From Lingula anatina (taxonomy: Eukaryota; Brachiopoda; Lingulata; Lingulida; Lingulidae), in NCBI RefSeq assembly GCF_001039355.2, contig NW_019773581.1, positions 291,371-331,711 of the forward strand: DNA of 40,341 nucleotides. Direction: 5' to 3'. The notes beneath the pieces were generated by a model. That model searched no databases and was not told where the DNA came from. It worked only from the letters and a program-made list of their open reading frames with translations. A program made the translations under genes and the position numbers. Shown in pieces: positions 12,403 to 24,295 of this stretch. Positions within the stretch are counted from its first letter, which is position 1, and each line of letters opens with the position of its first letter.

Positions 12403-14040
12403 CAAATCAATTTTAATTACCCAAAGAATCTATAAAGGATGGTCTTGTCCTTACAACAAACATACACGTTTATGTAAATACATGTCTGGACCAGGAACAA
12501 TGGTTTTATGAAAAAGACGTAATATTAACATTTATAACAAAAATGTCCTTTTACCTCGAATGGATCTTAGCACTGATGCGGTAATCTAATTCTGGTCATG
12601 TTCAAGTTCTGTTCCACAAAAAATAAAAATGGAGAGTCAACTACGCTATATGGACCGATAAAAGTTTCTGTGCAATTTCTCATCAATTCCTAGCTTGCAT
12701 TTGCCATTTTAAATACTTCTCAATCAGGAACCAAACCACCATGAAGTACGCAAAACCTCAGTAGCTTCAACAAAGCCATACAGATGATATGCAAAAAAGG
12801 GTTTTGGCCACTGATGCTCTTTAACATGGTTTCTCTATTATTACATTGGATTTGTACCTGAAATATATGGATCACTTGTATGTCACGATGGCCAACAATG
12901 CCGAGACAGTTGTCAAAGGTTCATTTCTTTTTTAAAAAATCGTAATTGATGTGAATCGAAGAGAAGTTTGCAGTTGCCTGATCTCTCCCAACAACTGATT
13001 GTCATCTACGTACAATGTCCGTACTTGCCTGTCCTGGGATTTGCATTACGGTAAATCTTCGAAAGTTTATAACACCAACAATGGTTCCAATGTCTTTTTT
13101 TCCAAGATTTATCATATCTGCTACTTGCAAAAGCATACATTCTCATCTTAGCGCTACTCGCCTTTCAAAAATTCACTCGCCTTTCAAACATTCAAAGTTG
13201 TTCTTTTTTTTAATATTTCAAACAGAATATTTGAGAAACAATTTGAGAAAGAAATGATTGCTGTCTGATGACGTTCTCTTCCACCTCAGATGCTCAATAC
13301 TATTTCTCAGCGTTGCAACTAGTACAGATCGCAGTATGATAAAAAAAAAGCAATCTATTTATCTGGGGGTTAACTCGCCGATAGATTGCTATTTCATCGA
13401 TACTGGTAATGGTATTGAACATTCATCCGACGATAGGGCAGTGTGAAGATTCTGATTAAGATCTTGTATGAGTCTCGCTCTGTTCATGATGAAATAAATC
13501 GTCTGTTCTCCTCACTTGAAAGATATCGAGCTTCTAAAGGCCAGTCCCATTCATCTTAAAAAACTGATTGAAGTTTGTGCCGCGTGAACCCTCGTTGGTT
13601 TCATGTGTCTAATTAAAGATTTTCACAGATCGTATGCTTATAAACAAATTGATGGCTATTTGTAGACTAATGCCTGGTATTCAAATGGTGATTGATTGAT
13701 TAAACATTTGTTTTTCCGCTTTATTGCAAAGGCGATCAAGACATGTAAAAGGAGTTCGATTACAGTATAACCAATGCACGACCATTGAAAAGAATGGCGA
13801 CAAACATATAACGGTTGATATTCGTATACAAGCCATTTATAGTGAACGTTTTCTTTTTTTTTTTTTTTTTTACATTTTTACCTCCGGATGAAAGGCTCAA
13901 AGACGGCATTATATAATTTAATTTCTAATTTTAACTAATAAATCACTTATTCTGAATGGGACCATAGGTGTTTGCAGTCGCACGTTATTTTTTTTTCTGC
14001 ACGTGTTTTGACTTAAAGCCTGAAGGGGAACTTGGTAACT
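11705..14040. other. Gene-free DNA with poly-T tracts
   Basis: It contains T32 (12,369-12,400), T18 (13,854-13,871), and a perfect 10-bp stem (AGCAATCTAT at 13,349-13,358 with ATAGATTGCT at 13,381-13,390). No supported gene. Confidence 0.5.
12369..12400 (+). repeat. Poly-T tract (T32)
   Basis: Thirty-two uninterrupted T on the plus strand. No flanking retroposon body is recognised. Confidence 0.95.
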
Positions 14041-14057
14041 TTTGTGAATGAGGTGTT

Positions 14058-14884
14058 TTGTGGGATATCAAAAGGCCAGTGCTGTTGGCATTGGAATCAC
14101 TCGAGGAACTGTCTGTAAACTCATTCAGCGGCATCGCACAAAGTAATATACGCGACCAGGCATCAGCACTGGCCGTCCCCCTTAAAACTAAAGCCTGGAA
14201 GGACCATATACCCTACCAGAAGTGTCCTCAAAGGAGAACATTGACAGCACTTTCTCTGTAAGACAGTGGCAAAAACGCACAAAAACCACAGGATCAGTCA
14301 ACGGCAGACTCCTGATATGTGACCCGGGACAAGGTGTACTCCTAAGATAAACTTTTTTAATCCAATTGGGAAAGGGCCACAGATAGGAATGGTCCCGACA
14401 ACTCCAGTACCGAGAAATGCGTCATAAGAGATATGTCTGGTTTTCTGAAGCGAAATGTTTTCGTGGCGTTGTTGGCATGCTCCAATATTTCATGTCAAGT
14501 TCGGAAGTGATTTGCTTAAGGCTGTGAGGTGGGAACTGTTGCCCACTTTGGGCCATCTTTGGTCTGCCATTCCCTACGAAGGCCGAAGCAACCTGGTGTG
14601 GTTTACCTCAGGGAAAGTGTAAATGGTGTTATTAGCTAGGATTCATTTCGGCCGTACCTTTCTGTTCCAACATGGCAAAGCTTCATATCTCACCGTGCTT
14701 GCAAAAACGAAAAGTCTTCAGTGACCAGGAAATTGAGCGAGAACAGTGGTCTTCTTTTTCTCCCGATTTGAATCCCATTGCGCACTGTTGGGATGCTCTA
14801 GACCGAACTGTAAGGAGGATAGAGGTCCAACCGATTACACGGGATGAGCTGAGGCAGGCGTTCATGTCAAGGGTGGTGGGTTAA
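14058..14884 (+). pseudogene. Dead Tc1/mariner-type transposase
   Basis: This is a broken relic of a Tc1-like DDE transposase, the enzyme that cuts and pastes its own element at TA sites. The N-terminal helix-turn-helix region is readable around 14,073-14,146 (GITRGTVCKLIQRHRT) and is cut by a TAA at 14,144-14,146. A GRP-type linker follows, then a second domain readable in another frame (LYQKC, RRTLTA, RQWQKRT). The C-terminal part lies in the open frame 14,672-14,884 and shows FSPDLNPIAHCWD, where active enzymes have NPIE followed by H and W. The catalytic Glu is therefore replaced by Ala. At least two frame changes and in-frame stops separate the parts. The terminal inverted repeats were not located. 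Confidence 0.9.
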
Positions 14885-14899
14885 TCTGAGCCAACAAAG

Positions 14900-16754
14900 T
14901 GCAGAACAACACTCCGAAGAATAGATGACTTAATCTGGGTTTGTGGCAGCTACCCGAGATAATGACTCGATTAATCCTAAATTGTACATTGTTGTGTTTG
15001 AGTGCCTCTACTTTTTTTTAGCTTATCCCTGCTTTTTTTAACATGATATATGATGTTCTCGATAAATAACCGACCATTTAACAAATTTATAATTGATCAC
15101 CAAAAGGTACTCAAACCAAACAATCTACAAATATACTGTAACTTGGAATCACGCAGAACATGAAATGATAATAACATACTAATGAACTGGTTGTAAGTTA
15201 CATTTTGTCTTAGTTTGAACTTATTGAAATCGTAGACGCAATTCTCCAATATTTCCAAACAACTGCTCCAATTCTGCCTTACACGGGAACTTCTAAATGA
15301 TATATTTCCAAAGGCCTGTTTACAGCCAAACTTGACCCACTTAACTTGGAACAACTCATCACAGAAGGGAGCCTGATTACGATAAGTTTGCTGAGAGTAA
15401 CCAATATAATTTGTGTTTTGCACGCCCACCGTCAATACCCTTGAGGTAAGTTATAGTATAGGTCTTTGGAATGGTTTGCTATGGCGAGCTAATCAGTCTT
15501 ATCTGCCGCTACGAGTCCCAGTATTAGTAGTTAGTATAAGCAGTTAGTCATAGTATTAGTAGTATTAGTAGTTAGGTCGACACATCTTCAATCGGAACAA
15601 GTTTTAATGAGGACTATCGTCTTGACTGAATTTCCAGAATACCTAGAACCTCAGGGAACTGGCAGGACTTTCCTCTACCCAGCACGCACATGTTATTTTT
15701 AGTGCAGACGTATCAATCTAGTTAGTTATATGGGTACTAAGTCTTTGGTTGCGGAGAGTTTCCAAAAGAAATATAAGAAACCAAGGCTGTTTATTCTCCC
15801 AATGGACAAAGACAAATTGATGTAGGTGGTGTTGGAATGTTGCCCTTCAGATCAAAATTTAGCATAAAAATTTTTCGGCATTATATTCTGTAGGTGCCGC
15901 CATCGGTCCACAAATTTGTGCGTTGGCTTCAGCACCATTGCCGTGTGGTATGCTAAGAATTTTTTGCGATCTGACAACAGAGAATAAAGCTGGATACAGT
16001 TACTGCCCAACTGCATTTTACACTGTAGAAGTCTTATCAATTTTTTACTCTAGCCTGCAACTAGTCCGGGAAGACATTGTAACGAAATGGTTTTGCTTGC
16101 AAATTATTTAAAGAGCTTTGTAACATTTCACGAGATGAACGTAATGGTTTTGTTTAGAGTTTCACAAAATGTAACCTAATTTATTATGTACATGCAGCTA
16201 ATCCATTAGACGATCTGATCTAGCAAACTCATCAAACTTTGCAAAATACATTAGATGAAGGTGGGGGCAGTGTTTAGGATTCTTTGTGAACGATGGGTTT
16301 ACTTTACACCATAAGTTGTTACTTTAAACCAAACAAATTAAAATAACACACCCTCTGAAAAAGCCGTAGCTTTTCACGCGAAGTGACAATATAAAGAAAG
16401 CACAGACTAGTAATCATTTACCCGGTTCAAGACAGAAAAGAGTGTTCTGAAATATCTTGACGAATCGTGGGTCCGAGGAAAATGCCTGTGTTTGTAGGAT
16501 ATTTTTGACTTTGAAACACGATACATTTATAACCGGAAAGTGTGAAATAATGTTGTGTTTTCATGAACTAAATATGTATACCTGTATCATTCTTTACTCT
16601 CTGTTTGTCAATTATCGTATTTATTCAGAGAGCCAAGACTATTTTTGATCTTCCTTGCCATTGGTATTAAAAAAGATTGGATAACTTGCATCTAAATGAC
16701 AAAGTATAGAAGTACATGTACATGCGCCGCGTTCCCAGTGGAGATGTGACGGCT
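14900..16754. other. Gene-free DNA
   Basis: No supported gene. A short AGTATTAGTAGTTAG-type simple repeat lies at about 15,520-15,577. A minus-strand frame of 112 codons (15,097-15,435) has no recognisable domain. Confidence 0.5.
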
Positions 16755-17010
16755 TTCATCTTAGACCCCATCCCTACAGACACACCATCGGTCCACGTGG
16801 ATCGACCTAAGTCTGCGGGGACTCTCGTTAAGTGCAATCAGCTTAACTGAATGACACGCCTCCTCTTGTTTACGGTGTAGTCGCATTAGCACAAGTTTTT
16901 CTGTATTCTACTTAACGCCAGGGGAGGCATGTTAATCTGATTGCACTTACCGAGAGCCCCCGAAGAGTTGGACCGAGCCACGTAGGCTGATGTGTTTATG
17001 GGAATGCTTC
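16755..17010. mobile_element. Foldback MITE, family F1 copy 3 (about 256 bp)
   Basis: The inner arms match closely in inverse orientation: GGGGACTCTCGTTAAGTGCA with the reverse complement of TGCACTTACCGAGAGCCCCC. So do the outer words ACACACCATC, CACGTGG and TCGACC. The loop carries CACGCCTCCTC and GGGGAGGCATG, as in the 11.6-kb copy. It is non-autonomous. The exact ends are uncertain because the outermost arm is diverged and may run to about 17,030. Confidence 0.75.
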
Positions 17011-18546
17011 CTATGGGTATGCTCTCTTAACACACACCCCAAGTGCGTTCTGTGATTTTAATATCTGTCCATTAGAAAGCTAAGTTTATCGTTTTGTTGT
17101 CCCGTTTACCGAAATCGTTACAAGTGAATTAGAAGGTCGCGTCACGGTGGTTTCAAAACGCAATCTACACGGTCTGTCGATAAAGTGTCATGTCACGAGT
17201 GGAAATGCGGCCATTACTATCATGTACTCTCAACTCGACTCTACCGATTTTGTGACATCTGGGACAGCTAGAAGGGTACCTGGTCGAGAGAAATAAGCAT
17301 GTGTCTTCTACCAGTGGATTCCAATAAACGTCAAAATATCCCATTTTAAACTTCATTGCCATGTATGAATAATACGTAAAAAAAGGATATAACACGAATA
17401 TTGCATATTTTGAAGTTGCCTTTCCTTTAGGAGAGTGAGTCGACATGAAATATCAGTTTTGTGGAACGTGGATAAAACATCGTTTTATCAAAATGACTAT
17501 TGACATTTTGAACGGAAGAACGGTTAACTGTAATCTTTCATATAACAAGGTGATGAAGACATTAGATAATTACATGTTACACACCATTACCGCATTGGAG
17601 CCAACAGAATTATTGAAATGCGCTCGTCTCTACTTAGATTTTTTTTTACAATAGAATAATGTAACTTCCTGATAAGACTTGATATTTATAACTTTACTAG
17701 TGTAAAATTAACTTCTGCAAAGTATCTACAGTGAAAGTAAAGTCGACAGATTTCCATCAAAATAGGGCTAGATTTTTTATTGATTGACACCAAATCATTC
17801 AATCATACAAAATATTAAATATTTGAACTGTATTAACCGTAGAATAAAAAAAATAAAACTCAAAATTTGGTTTGGAGGCCCCCAATGACAAAAGACAGAA
17901 ATAAAGCTAGTTAGATCAGGACAAAAATAAATCAAAAACTTACTCGGAAATGCGCTGATGTCTAGTGATTTATTTGAAGCAGACGGAAGAGTCAAAACGG
18001 GATCAAAAACAATGGTGGCGTTCTTCAACCATCGCCGTTGTCACTTTGAAGAAACGATCACATGTAGCGTTTAAGAAAGGATATTAATTTGTAATCACAT
18101 GTAACCATGTATGTACAACATGGAAATTCAGCACTCCCTAGACAGACAAAAAAAAGCTTATAGTGTTCAGAGGCCACCACATCACTTCGTTTAGCTAATG
18201 TGTATGAATTTGATCTTGGGAAAAAGTTAAGTTTAATGTTAAATGGCACAATTAAGGCAGAAATAATAGCAGGCATAGAATGTGTCTTTTTTTATCTCGC
18301 TAAAACACACCATCGACGGCGTTAATACTCGATTCCATTTGCGTAACATGTGCCCATTGGCTTTGTAACGTAATGAATCGCTAAGATTAATTTGCAAGTC
18401 CTTATTTTTTGCGCTGTCATCATGATTGTCAACCGATAATGCTATTACAGTTGTATCTCAGTAGGAGCGCCTGGGGCATTGTGAGAAAGGGCGTACAAGG
18501 ACATTGTAATGCGGACTTCATGTGATGTATTATTCAACTGATGCTG

Positions 18547-18583
<37 letters not shown>

Positions 18584-19642
18584 AAAACACAATGGTCTAA
18601 TGGATCGGTCTTCCCTACTGCAATGGACACACATTGCTTCAAGCCCTCACTTTTTATTTATTTACTTTTTGTAATTTTTTTTTTTTTTTTTTGTAATATG
18701 GTTTATAAGTGGTATTCTTATTCAAATTCGTTTTATGTGATGTTTAGATGCATAAATCAATCAAGGCGACAGCCAAGCGAAAAATAATAGAATTTGAAAA
18801 TTATAATTATACTGCTTAATTCCATCGCCATCAAATCATCCAAAAATTTGTGGAGAAATATTTAATTTAATATTTTTCAAAAATCTGTGATTTCACATTT
18901 TATTTAATATCTGTACCTGGTAACACTGGATTTGTGATTACTGGTCAAGGTAGGCCTATTTTACCCTCCTTAAATACGACTAAATATTATTTTTTGGTCC
19001 GTAAAAAGATAAAGCACTGGGATACAATTACAGGTTATCAACATTTAGTAACGTGTCTGCTAAACTATATGAATCTCTATCATTCCTCTATCACTCTATT
19101 TATACACCCCCTTTTTTAGAATAAATAGCATATTAATAAACAGCCACAGCTCTTTACTCTATAAAAGAAGACTAACACGTAAATACACTGTTACTTTTCA
19201 CTAAACACTAATATACGCGAATACAAATACATGAAGTAGAAAAGGATCGTATTCAAATTGTGCACATTTCGTTTATGCTTTCTTTCTTTAAATACACACG
19301 CATATTTAAATAAGCTTTTAAAAAAATGTTGCTAGTTTGTTCACGGGAAAAACTATGAAACTATGTCAAGCAAATTAACTCAACACAGAGTTGTTCATTG
19401 TATTGAACATAAAATGTCAAAATTGCTCGCTAAGTATAACAAAAAAAAATAAAAATAAAATAAATTTGTACATTATGATTTTTTAAAACTTAATCTAAGA
19501 CACCACTGGCATTGGACAGACTATTCTATAGACTGGAAATATTTTCTTACAATACTGCCACTATATCCAGCAATTAATCCATCGCTGCTGTCTGCTTTTC
19601 ACTGACGATAAACAAAAATAGAAAAGTTTGAACAAAGACTAG
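17011..19642. other. Gene-free DNA with microsatellite and poly-T
   Basis: It includes a pure (TC)15 at 18,551-18,580 and T18 at 18,675-18,692. The rest is very AT-rich. Several short open frames occur without protein character. Confidence 0.55.
18551..18580 (+). repeat. (TC)15 microsatellite
   Basis: Fifteen uninterrupted TC units. The minus-strand Arg-Glu repeat read through it is an artefact of this tract. Confidence 0.95.
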
Positions 19643-19818
19643 GCTGGGGTAGCGCTAACAGTCGCCAATTTAGCCAAATGCTAAAACTGACATAAATTGG
19701 CTAAACAAAAAGGGCTTGATTTGACTTGTTTTAGTCAAATTATAACCATTTGGATAACAAATTGACAAAAAAAGTGGTGATTTGGCTAAGCGAAAAAAAT
19801 TGCTAGCGCTACCCCAGC
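19643..19818. mobile_element. 176-bp MITE with TAG target-site duplication
   Basis: The left end GCTGGGGTAGCGCTAACA is inverted at the right end as TGCTAGCGCTACCCCAGC, with one mismatch in 18. Both sides are flanked by TAG (19,640-19,642 and 19,819-19,821). Inner words AGCCAAAT and ATTTGGCT continue the palindrome. A 3-bp duplication suggests the PIF/Harbinger group, although TAG is not its usual TWA target. No coding capacity. The high terminal identity suggests a fairly recent insertion. Confidence 0.85.
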
Positions 19819-19821
19819 TAG

Positions 19822-20339
19822 GTCTTCATAAATTCTTTATAAAAAACAAGTTCATCTTATACAAGCACCTGTGTATAAAAAAAGACGCCCGCCAAGTCAC
19901 ATACTTTGATCGTGAATATTCATATCATAATAAAAAAAAACGAGACAGCACTGGGGGCTTTGTTTGTCTTAAATTGTCCCATTTTCTTTCCAGATAATCA
20001 GTGGTAGTGTCTTAAGGCACGTTACTTCCAGTTATTCTTATATACAACAATTTTTCTTCAAATATGAAATGAAAATGCAAGGGATGCACGAGACAGCTTA
20101 CTAGACTTCAACGAAGTGAAGAAATATTGCGGCCTGAAAAGCGTTGGTATAACTACGAGTTTTGAATTTAGAACTGGAAAGATTCATTTTTAAGTACCAA
20201 AAGAATTACTGAAGACCCCAAAGTGCTATCACTGTTTCTTATTATAATAATAATAATTATATAACGCCATAACCCCATATACGCCTCTCTTTACTCATGA
20301 CCGTTGATTGTTACTTAAAACTCCCGAAGTTTCTGGTCT
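19822..20339. other. 3' flank of the MARVEL-domain gene
   Basis: AT-rich sequence downstream of the stop codon of the minus-strand gene at 20,340. It presumably contains the 3' untranslated region. I found no canonical AATAAA on the minus strand close to the stop, so the transcript end is unknown. Confidence 0.5.
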
Positions 20340-21967
20340 TCAGTATTTGGTTTCCGAGGTGACAGTGGTGGTTGTGGTGGTAGTCGTACTGGAGTGATGG
20401 GTAGAGATGGTAGTAAAGATTGGCCGTCCACGCCAAGCTCTCGCAACGAAGAAAAAATCTACGATAAATACCACCAATGCCAGCGAGGCAAATACCTAAA
20501 TAAAAAGGAGGAATCGTTAATCGCCAATTCGCAGTGCTGACAAGAAATAATTTTCACATGCATTATGAGCTGTTAAAGTTATGTCAAGTGAGGAGACCGC
20601 GAGATCGCTGCCATTCCTGTCACACCTGTTTTAACCATGTTTGTAATGTTGCAAAAATGTAAAACTGTATAGCGAAAAACCGCCATCATAAACAGTGCCC
20701 TTTCTTCCCTTTACTTACTATTGTTGCGACTCTTGCTGCATATTGTGAGTTCCTCCAGTTAGCATACTTTGAAGCTTCAACTGCAGCCGTGATAAAGGCT
20801 GCCAACCAGAACAACAGCAGAATCACAAAAGCAATAAATTCCTAGAAATACAAAATAAATCATAAAAATAAGCACAGCAGAGAATTATGTGCATTGGTTT
20901 CACGCTCAAAAAAACTGAGGGCGATTTTTTCGTCCTTTCCATTTTCACAAATTTAAAGAAAATGCTTTGCGATTTATTGCAGGATACATGTGCGACCTAG
21001 ATATGCCATGTTCAAAATATATAAATGTATGGCCTCAAAACTAAGACCACTCTATGAGGATCATATGATCAGATAATGATGAAATTCTTTCGGTTCGACT
21101 TAAAAGCCCAAAAATATTCTGCAATTTTCAGGGGCGGATCCAGGATTATTTGAAGGTGCGGGGGGTCCGCGGTCCGATCATATAATTGAAGAAGGTGCAG
21201 TTTGAAATCTATTTTCGGCTGAACAAGATACAAATTTATTTTATTCATATAAGAAACTACTGCAACGGTCCTTAAGGGAAACCACGCTAGCTTTAAATGT
21301 AATTTTAAATCCTATCTTCACTTAAATATCTCTTCAAATTGAATTATTTTACTTCTAATGCCACTTACCAACAGTAACCATATGGGCACCTTATTCACCA
21401 AGAGAGTCATATAGAAGATGATGATTACAGTCACAAACACAAGGGAGAAAATGCCTACGAATTCCACGAAGGTAAGGCCAGGGAAGTAATGGCTTACGCC
21501 AGAATTTACTACGACAGCAGCGCAAATGATGACCAGGATAGAGAGAACCTAAAATTGAAATAAAATACTGTGAAGTTTTGAAACAATTTTCCCTTAAGGA
21601 ACTTTTTATGCATTGTGATAGCTTGGGACCAATACTGCAATAATCTGCTCGTTTGCCATTGAACTGCCAGCAGGTGTGACCAAACGCGTATCTCTAGTAT
21701 TCTTCAAATATCGCGAACTGAAATCATCCAACGCTAGATTTAAGTTTTTCAAGGTCATTTTTTTAAAGTTTGGAATAAATGTTAAGGGAAGCACAAAAAT
21801 GGCAAAACATTCAAGATACCATATGGCAACCACTGAAGTTGAACAAAACTAAACATATACTTTATTACCACTTCGACTATCTTGAATATCCCGGGAACAG
21901 TGGCGAGATACTGTGGATAACATCCAACTGCGGTCGTGGTTCGAGCTGTCACGGTTTCTCCCGCCAT
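20340..21967 (-). CDS. Four-exon MARVEL-domain tetraspan membrane protein, 185 aa
   Basis: Complete gene rebuilt from splice sites. The exons are 21,869-21,967 (start ATG, 33 codons), 21,369-21,548 (60), 20,719-20,841 (41) and 20,340-20,495 (51 plus TGA). All introns have GT/AG ends and are phase 0. The protein has four hydrophobic segments, at about residues 28-48, 60-84, 91-114 and 131-152. Short loops and both ends would lie on the cytosolic side. VPGIFKIVEVVLSILVIICA at the start of helix 1, and the NW plus basic R-x-W-R-G-R-P end after helix 4, are typical of MARVEL proteins (MAL, plasmolipin, CMTM). These shape membrane domains and vesicle traffic; the precise role here is inference. 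The tail is Ser/Thr-rich, with eight Thr in a row, and ends TKY. The length suits the family. Orthology to a named member is not assignable. Confidence 0.9.
21129..21180 (+). mobile_element. Solo end of the GGCGGATCCAGG repeat family
   Basis: CAGGGGCGGATCCAGGATTA followed by TTTGAAGG and a G-rich run. It lies inside the intron between the second and third coding exons of the MARVEL gene. The same terminus occurs near 38,082, 39,498 and 40,087. The rest of the element is not recognisable here. Confidence 0.6.
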
Positions 21968-22869
21968 CTTCTCAAAGCAAAGGCTTTCTACACAGCAGTG
22001 TTATTCAAAAGCTCCACTCTGAAAATGTGAAGTGCATATAAATGGTTGAGAGAGATAAAACACATTTCTAATTTTACAAGATAGTGTGCATGTTCAAATT
22101 ATAATTTAAAAAGTAAATTAAATCGAACCAATATATTTATAAAAGCTGATTTAAGACTATTGGTTTCAAAAAGAAATCAAATTCAAAAAGAAATATTTAC
22201 AGTATAAAAGAGCTTTAATTTTGTCAAGCCACAAGAAGAAGGGTTCACGTTGGGCGAGTAACTGCACCAACAATATGAAGGTTCTGTAACTACAGTGATC
22301 TAATGACGTAAGTTGGACAGACACCCTACTACTCGTTCTAGAAATATATTTTAAGTTAAAGATGCATACAAAGTCAATTTTTTGTCACAAAAACCAACCA
22401 AATGCCAGCATATAGTTTCAAGTAGTATATCTAAGAGAATTACCAAAAGGCATTGTTTAATTTTACCCGAAAATGATGTTTGAACGGATTTTTCTGCTGG
22501 CATTCTAAGCTGTATGTCAATGGGGCAAGAAAGTAGGTCACGAAAGAAGGTTAAATTTACAACCAAAAATTTAAAGAAAGGAGCAGTCTAAAGGTCTTTT
22601 ATGGCTGATCGAGTGATCTATTCAGTTTATCCCTTGGCATGTTGAATTTATTTGAGTCATATAAGAATCTAGTAGAAGTGGTTTACATGTGTTACTGAGA
22701 ATCCACACTCCACCGATGCTCGGTTCGTATGTACCTTTAAAAAGGTCATCAAAAATTATAACCCTTCTTAAATAAGACAATAAATATCAGCACTTTTTTG
22801 TTTCGTGTCAAGGACTATTTATAAAATTCTGTGAGCTTGTATCCGGCTCAGATTGTAAGAGGAGCACTC

Positions 22870-22896
22870 TTTTTTTTTTTTTTTTTTTTTTTTTTT
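22870..22896 (+). repeat. Poly-T tract (T27)
   Basis: Uninterrupted T27 on the plus strand, upstream of the MARVEL gene. Confidence 0.95.
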
Positions 22897-23084
22897 CGCG
22901 TCGCTCTGGCCATATTAGTTGAGCCTAAACTGTATTTCATATTGTAACTAAAAAAAACTCAAACAGCGCAACCTATGCCAAGATTTATAATTAAGTAATA
23001 ATTAATGGATCAAAACCAAAATCTAATAAATTTTTCCTTTGTCTGACTTATCCCGAAAATGTCATGACATTGGCCCATTTATGA

Positions 23085-23165
23085 CCTATCCTGAAAACTT
23101 AATTACTGAATAATTAATTAATTTCATCGAAATCCGTCCCTTACTTTTTGCGTAACGCTGTGGTA
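23085..23165 (-). repeat. Fragment of the CCTCCGCCAAG-type dispersed repeat
   Basis: Read on the minus strand it gives AGTAAGGGACGGATTTCGAT, followed by GAAATTAATTAATTA. This parallels the GATGGATTTCGATGAAATTT core of the repeat at 4770-5060. A short, diverged copy. Confidence 0.45.
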
Positions 23166-24223
23166 TAAATTATTGGGCAGTGTGTTGAATCGTAGAGCGA
23201 GGCCAGGCGAGAAGAAATAAAGTCCCCATTCTGGTTCTCTTCTTTGTTAATTTAATTAATTCAATTTAATCTCAACTTTGTTAATATGACCTTCTACGAA
23301 ATGGGTTATGAAGCAGGCAATATCATGGTGAGACGCAGACAAGCGTATACAGTCGTTTCTTCTTTTAAGAGATATAATACTACTAAGCAGAGTTCAGGTG
23401 GAACGATGTATATGAGGACTTCAGTATGGCGTCAAGTTACCGAAAACTATTTCATAAAAAAAGGATGTGGTCAGTTTGTTGGTCTTGTACACCCACGCTT
23501 CTGAACTTGGGAAGCTTAACCCACGCAGCACGTGATCACGAGGCACTCTAATGACGAATGCTTGAAATATCTCGATCAGATGCACGTGTATGACAGTCAG
23601 TGGAAAGAGAAAGAGAGAATTTTACATTGTATTTATAGCAGCATTCCACTTCATGGTTATTTTAATTCGGGTTTAAAAATAGCTCATCGCCCGTTCTGAT
23701 TCACGTGAAAAAAAGGAACTTGCTCTCCTCATGATGAGATACGTGAAAAGTATGAGCAGCATTCCACTCAATGTTTTAATTATGTCAGTGTGTATGATTT
23801 TTCTAAGGTACTGCGATTCAAATGCCCCGATTTTCCGATTTTGATTAAATTTATCGCGTTCCAACCCCATGTACATTAAAAAGTCAGATGTGTATTTTCT
23901 TGCAGTAACATGAGCGTTAGTTCTTTGTAAGAAACTACCCTATTCGACCTGACAAAATCACATAAAAAAGACGCTGGACTAAAAACCCTTCACGTCAAAT
24001 TGTGATGCCGTTAATTCATGTAAGTGCACAGGAGAATCACTATTATTTCTCTTACAGCCAGGTTTGCTTCACGTGTATTCGACAAAATCCATGTTTCTCC
24101 GCTTCTAATCAGCGGAATGGACTGAGTCATTGGAGATGTCTCATTGATTTCCATGAGCACCCTGAGAACCCTACTTTTATATATATCCATTGCTTCTGTT
24201 TAAACTGAAATTTTGCAGAATAA

Positions 24224-24295
24224 GGGTGCGCTCACAACCAAAGTTGATCCATGGACTAACAGGTCCGCAGATCAAATATGGTTGTGAATGCACCC
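24224..24295. mobile_element. Short foldback, family F2 copy 2 (72 bp)
   Basis: GGGTGCGCTCACAACC at the left pairs with GGTTGTGAATGCACCC at the right. The interior GACTAACAGGTCCGCAGATC and the following AAATATGG match the interior of the 7.0-kb element. It is probably an internally deleted member. Confidence 0.7.

Noticed and set aside
15097-15435. 112-codon minus-strand frame
   Set aside because: No family recognised and no flanking splice sites that would extend it.
18445-18642. Minus-strand frame with an Arg-Glu repeat
   Set aside because: It is translated (TC)15 microsatellite.
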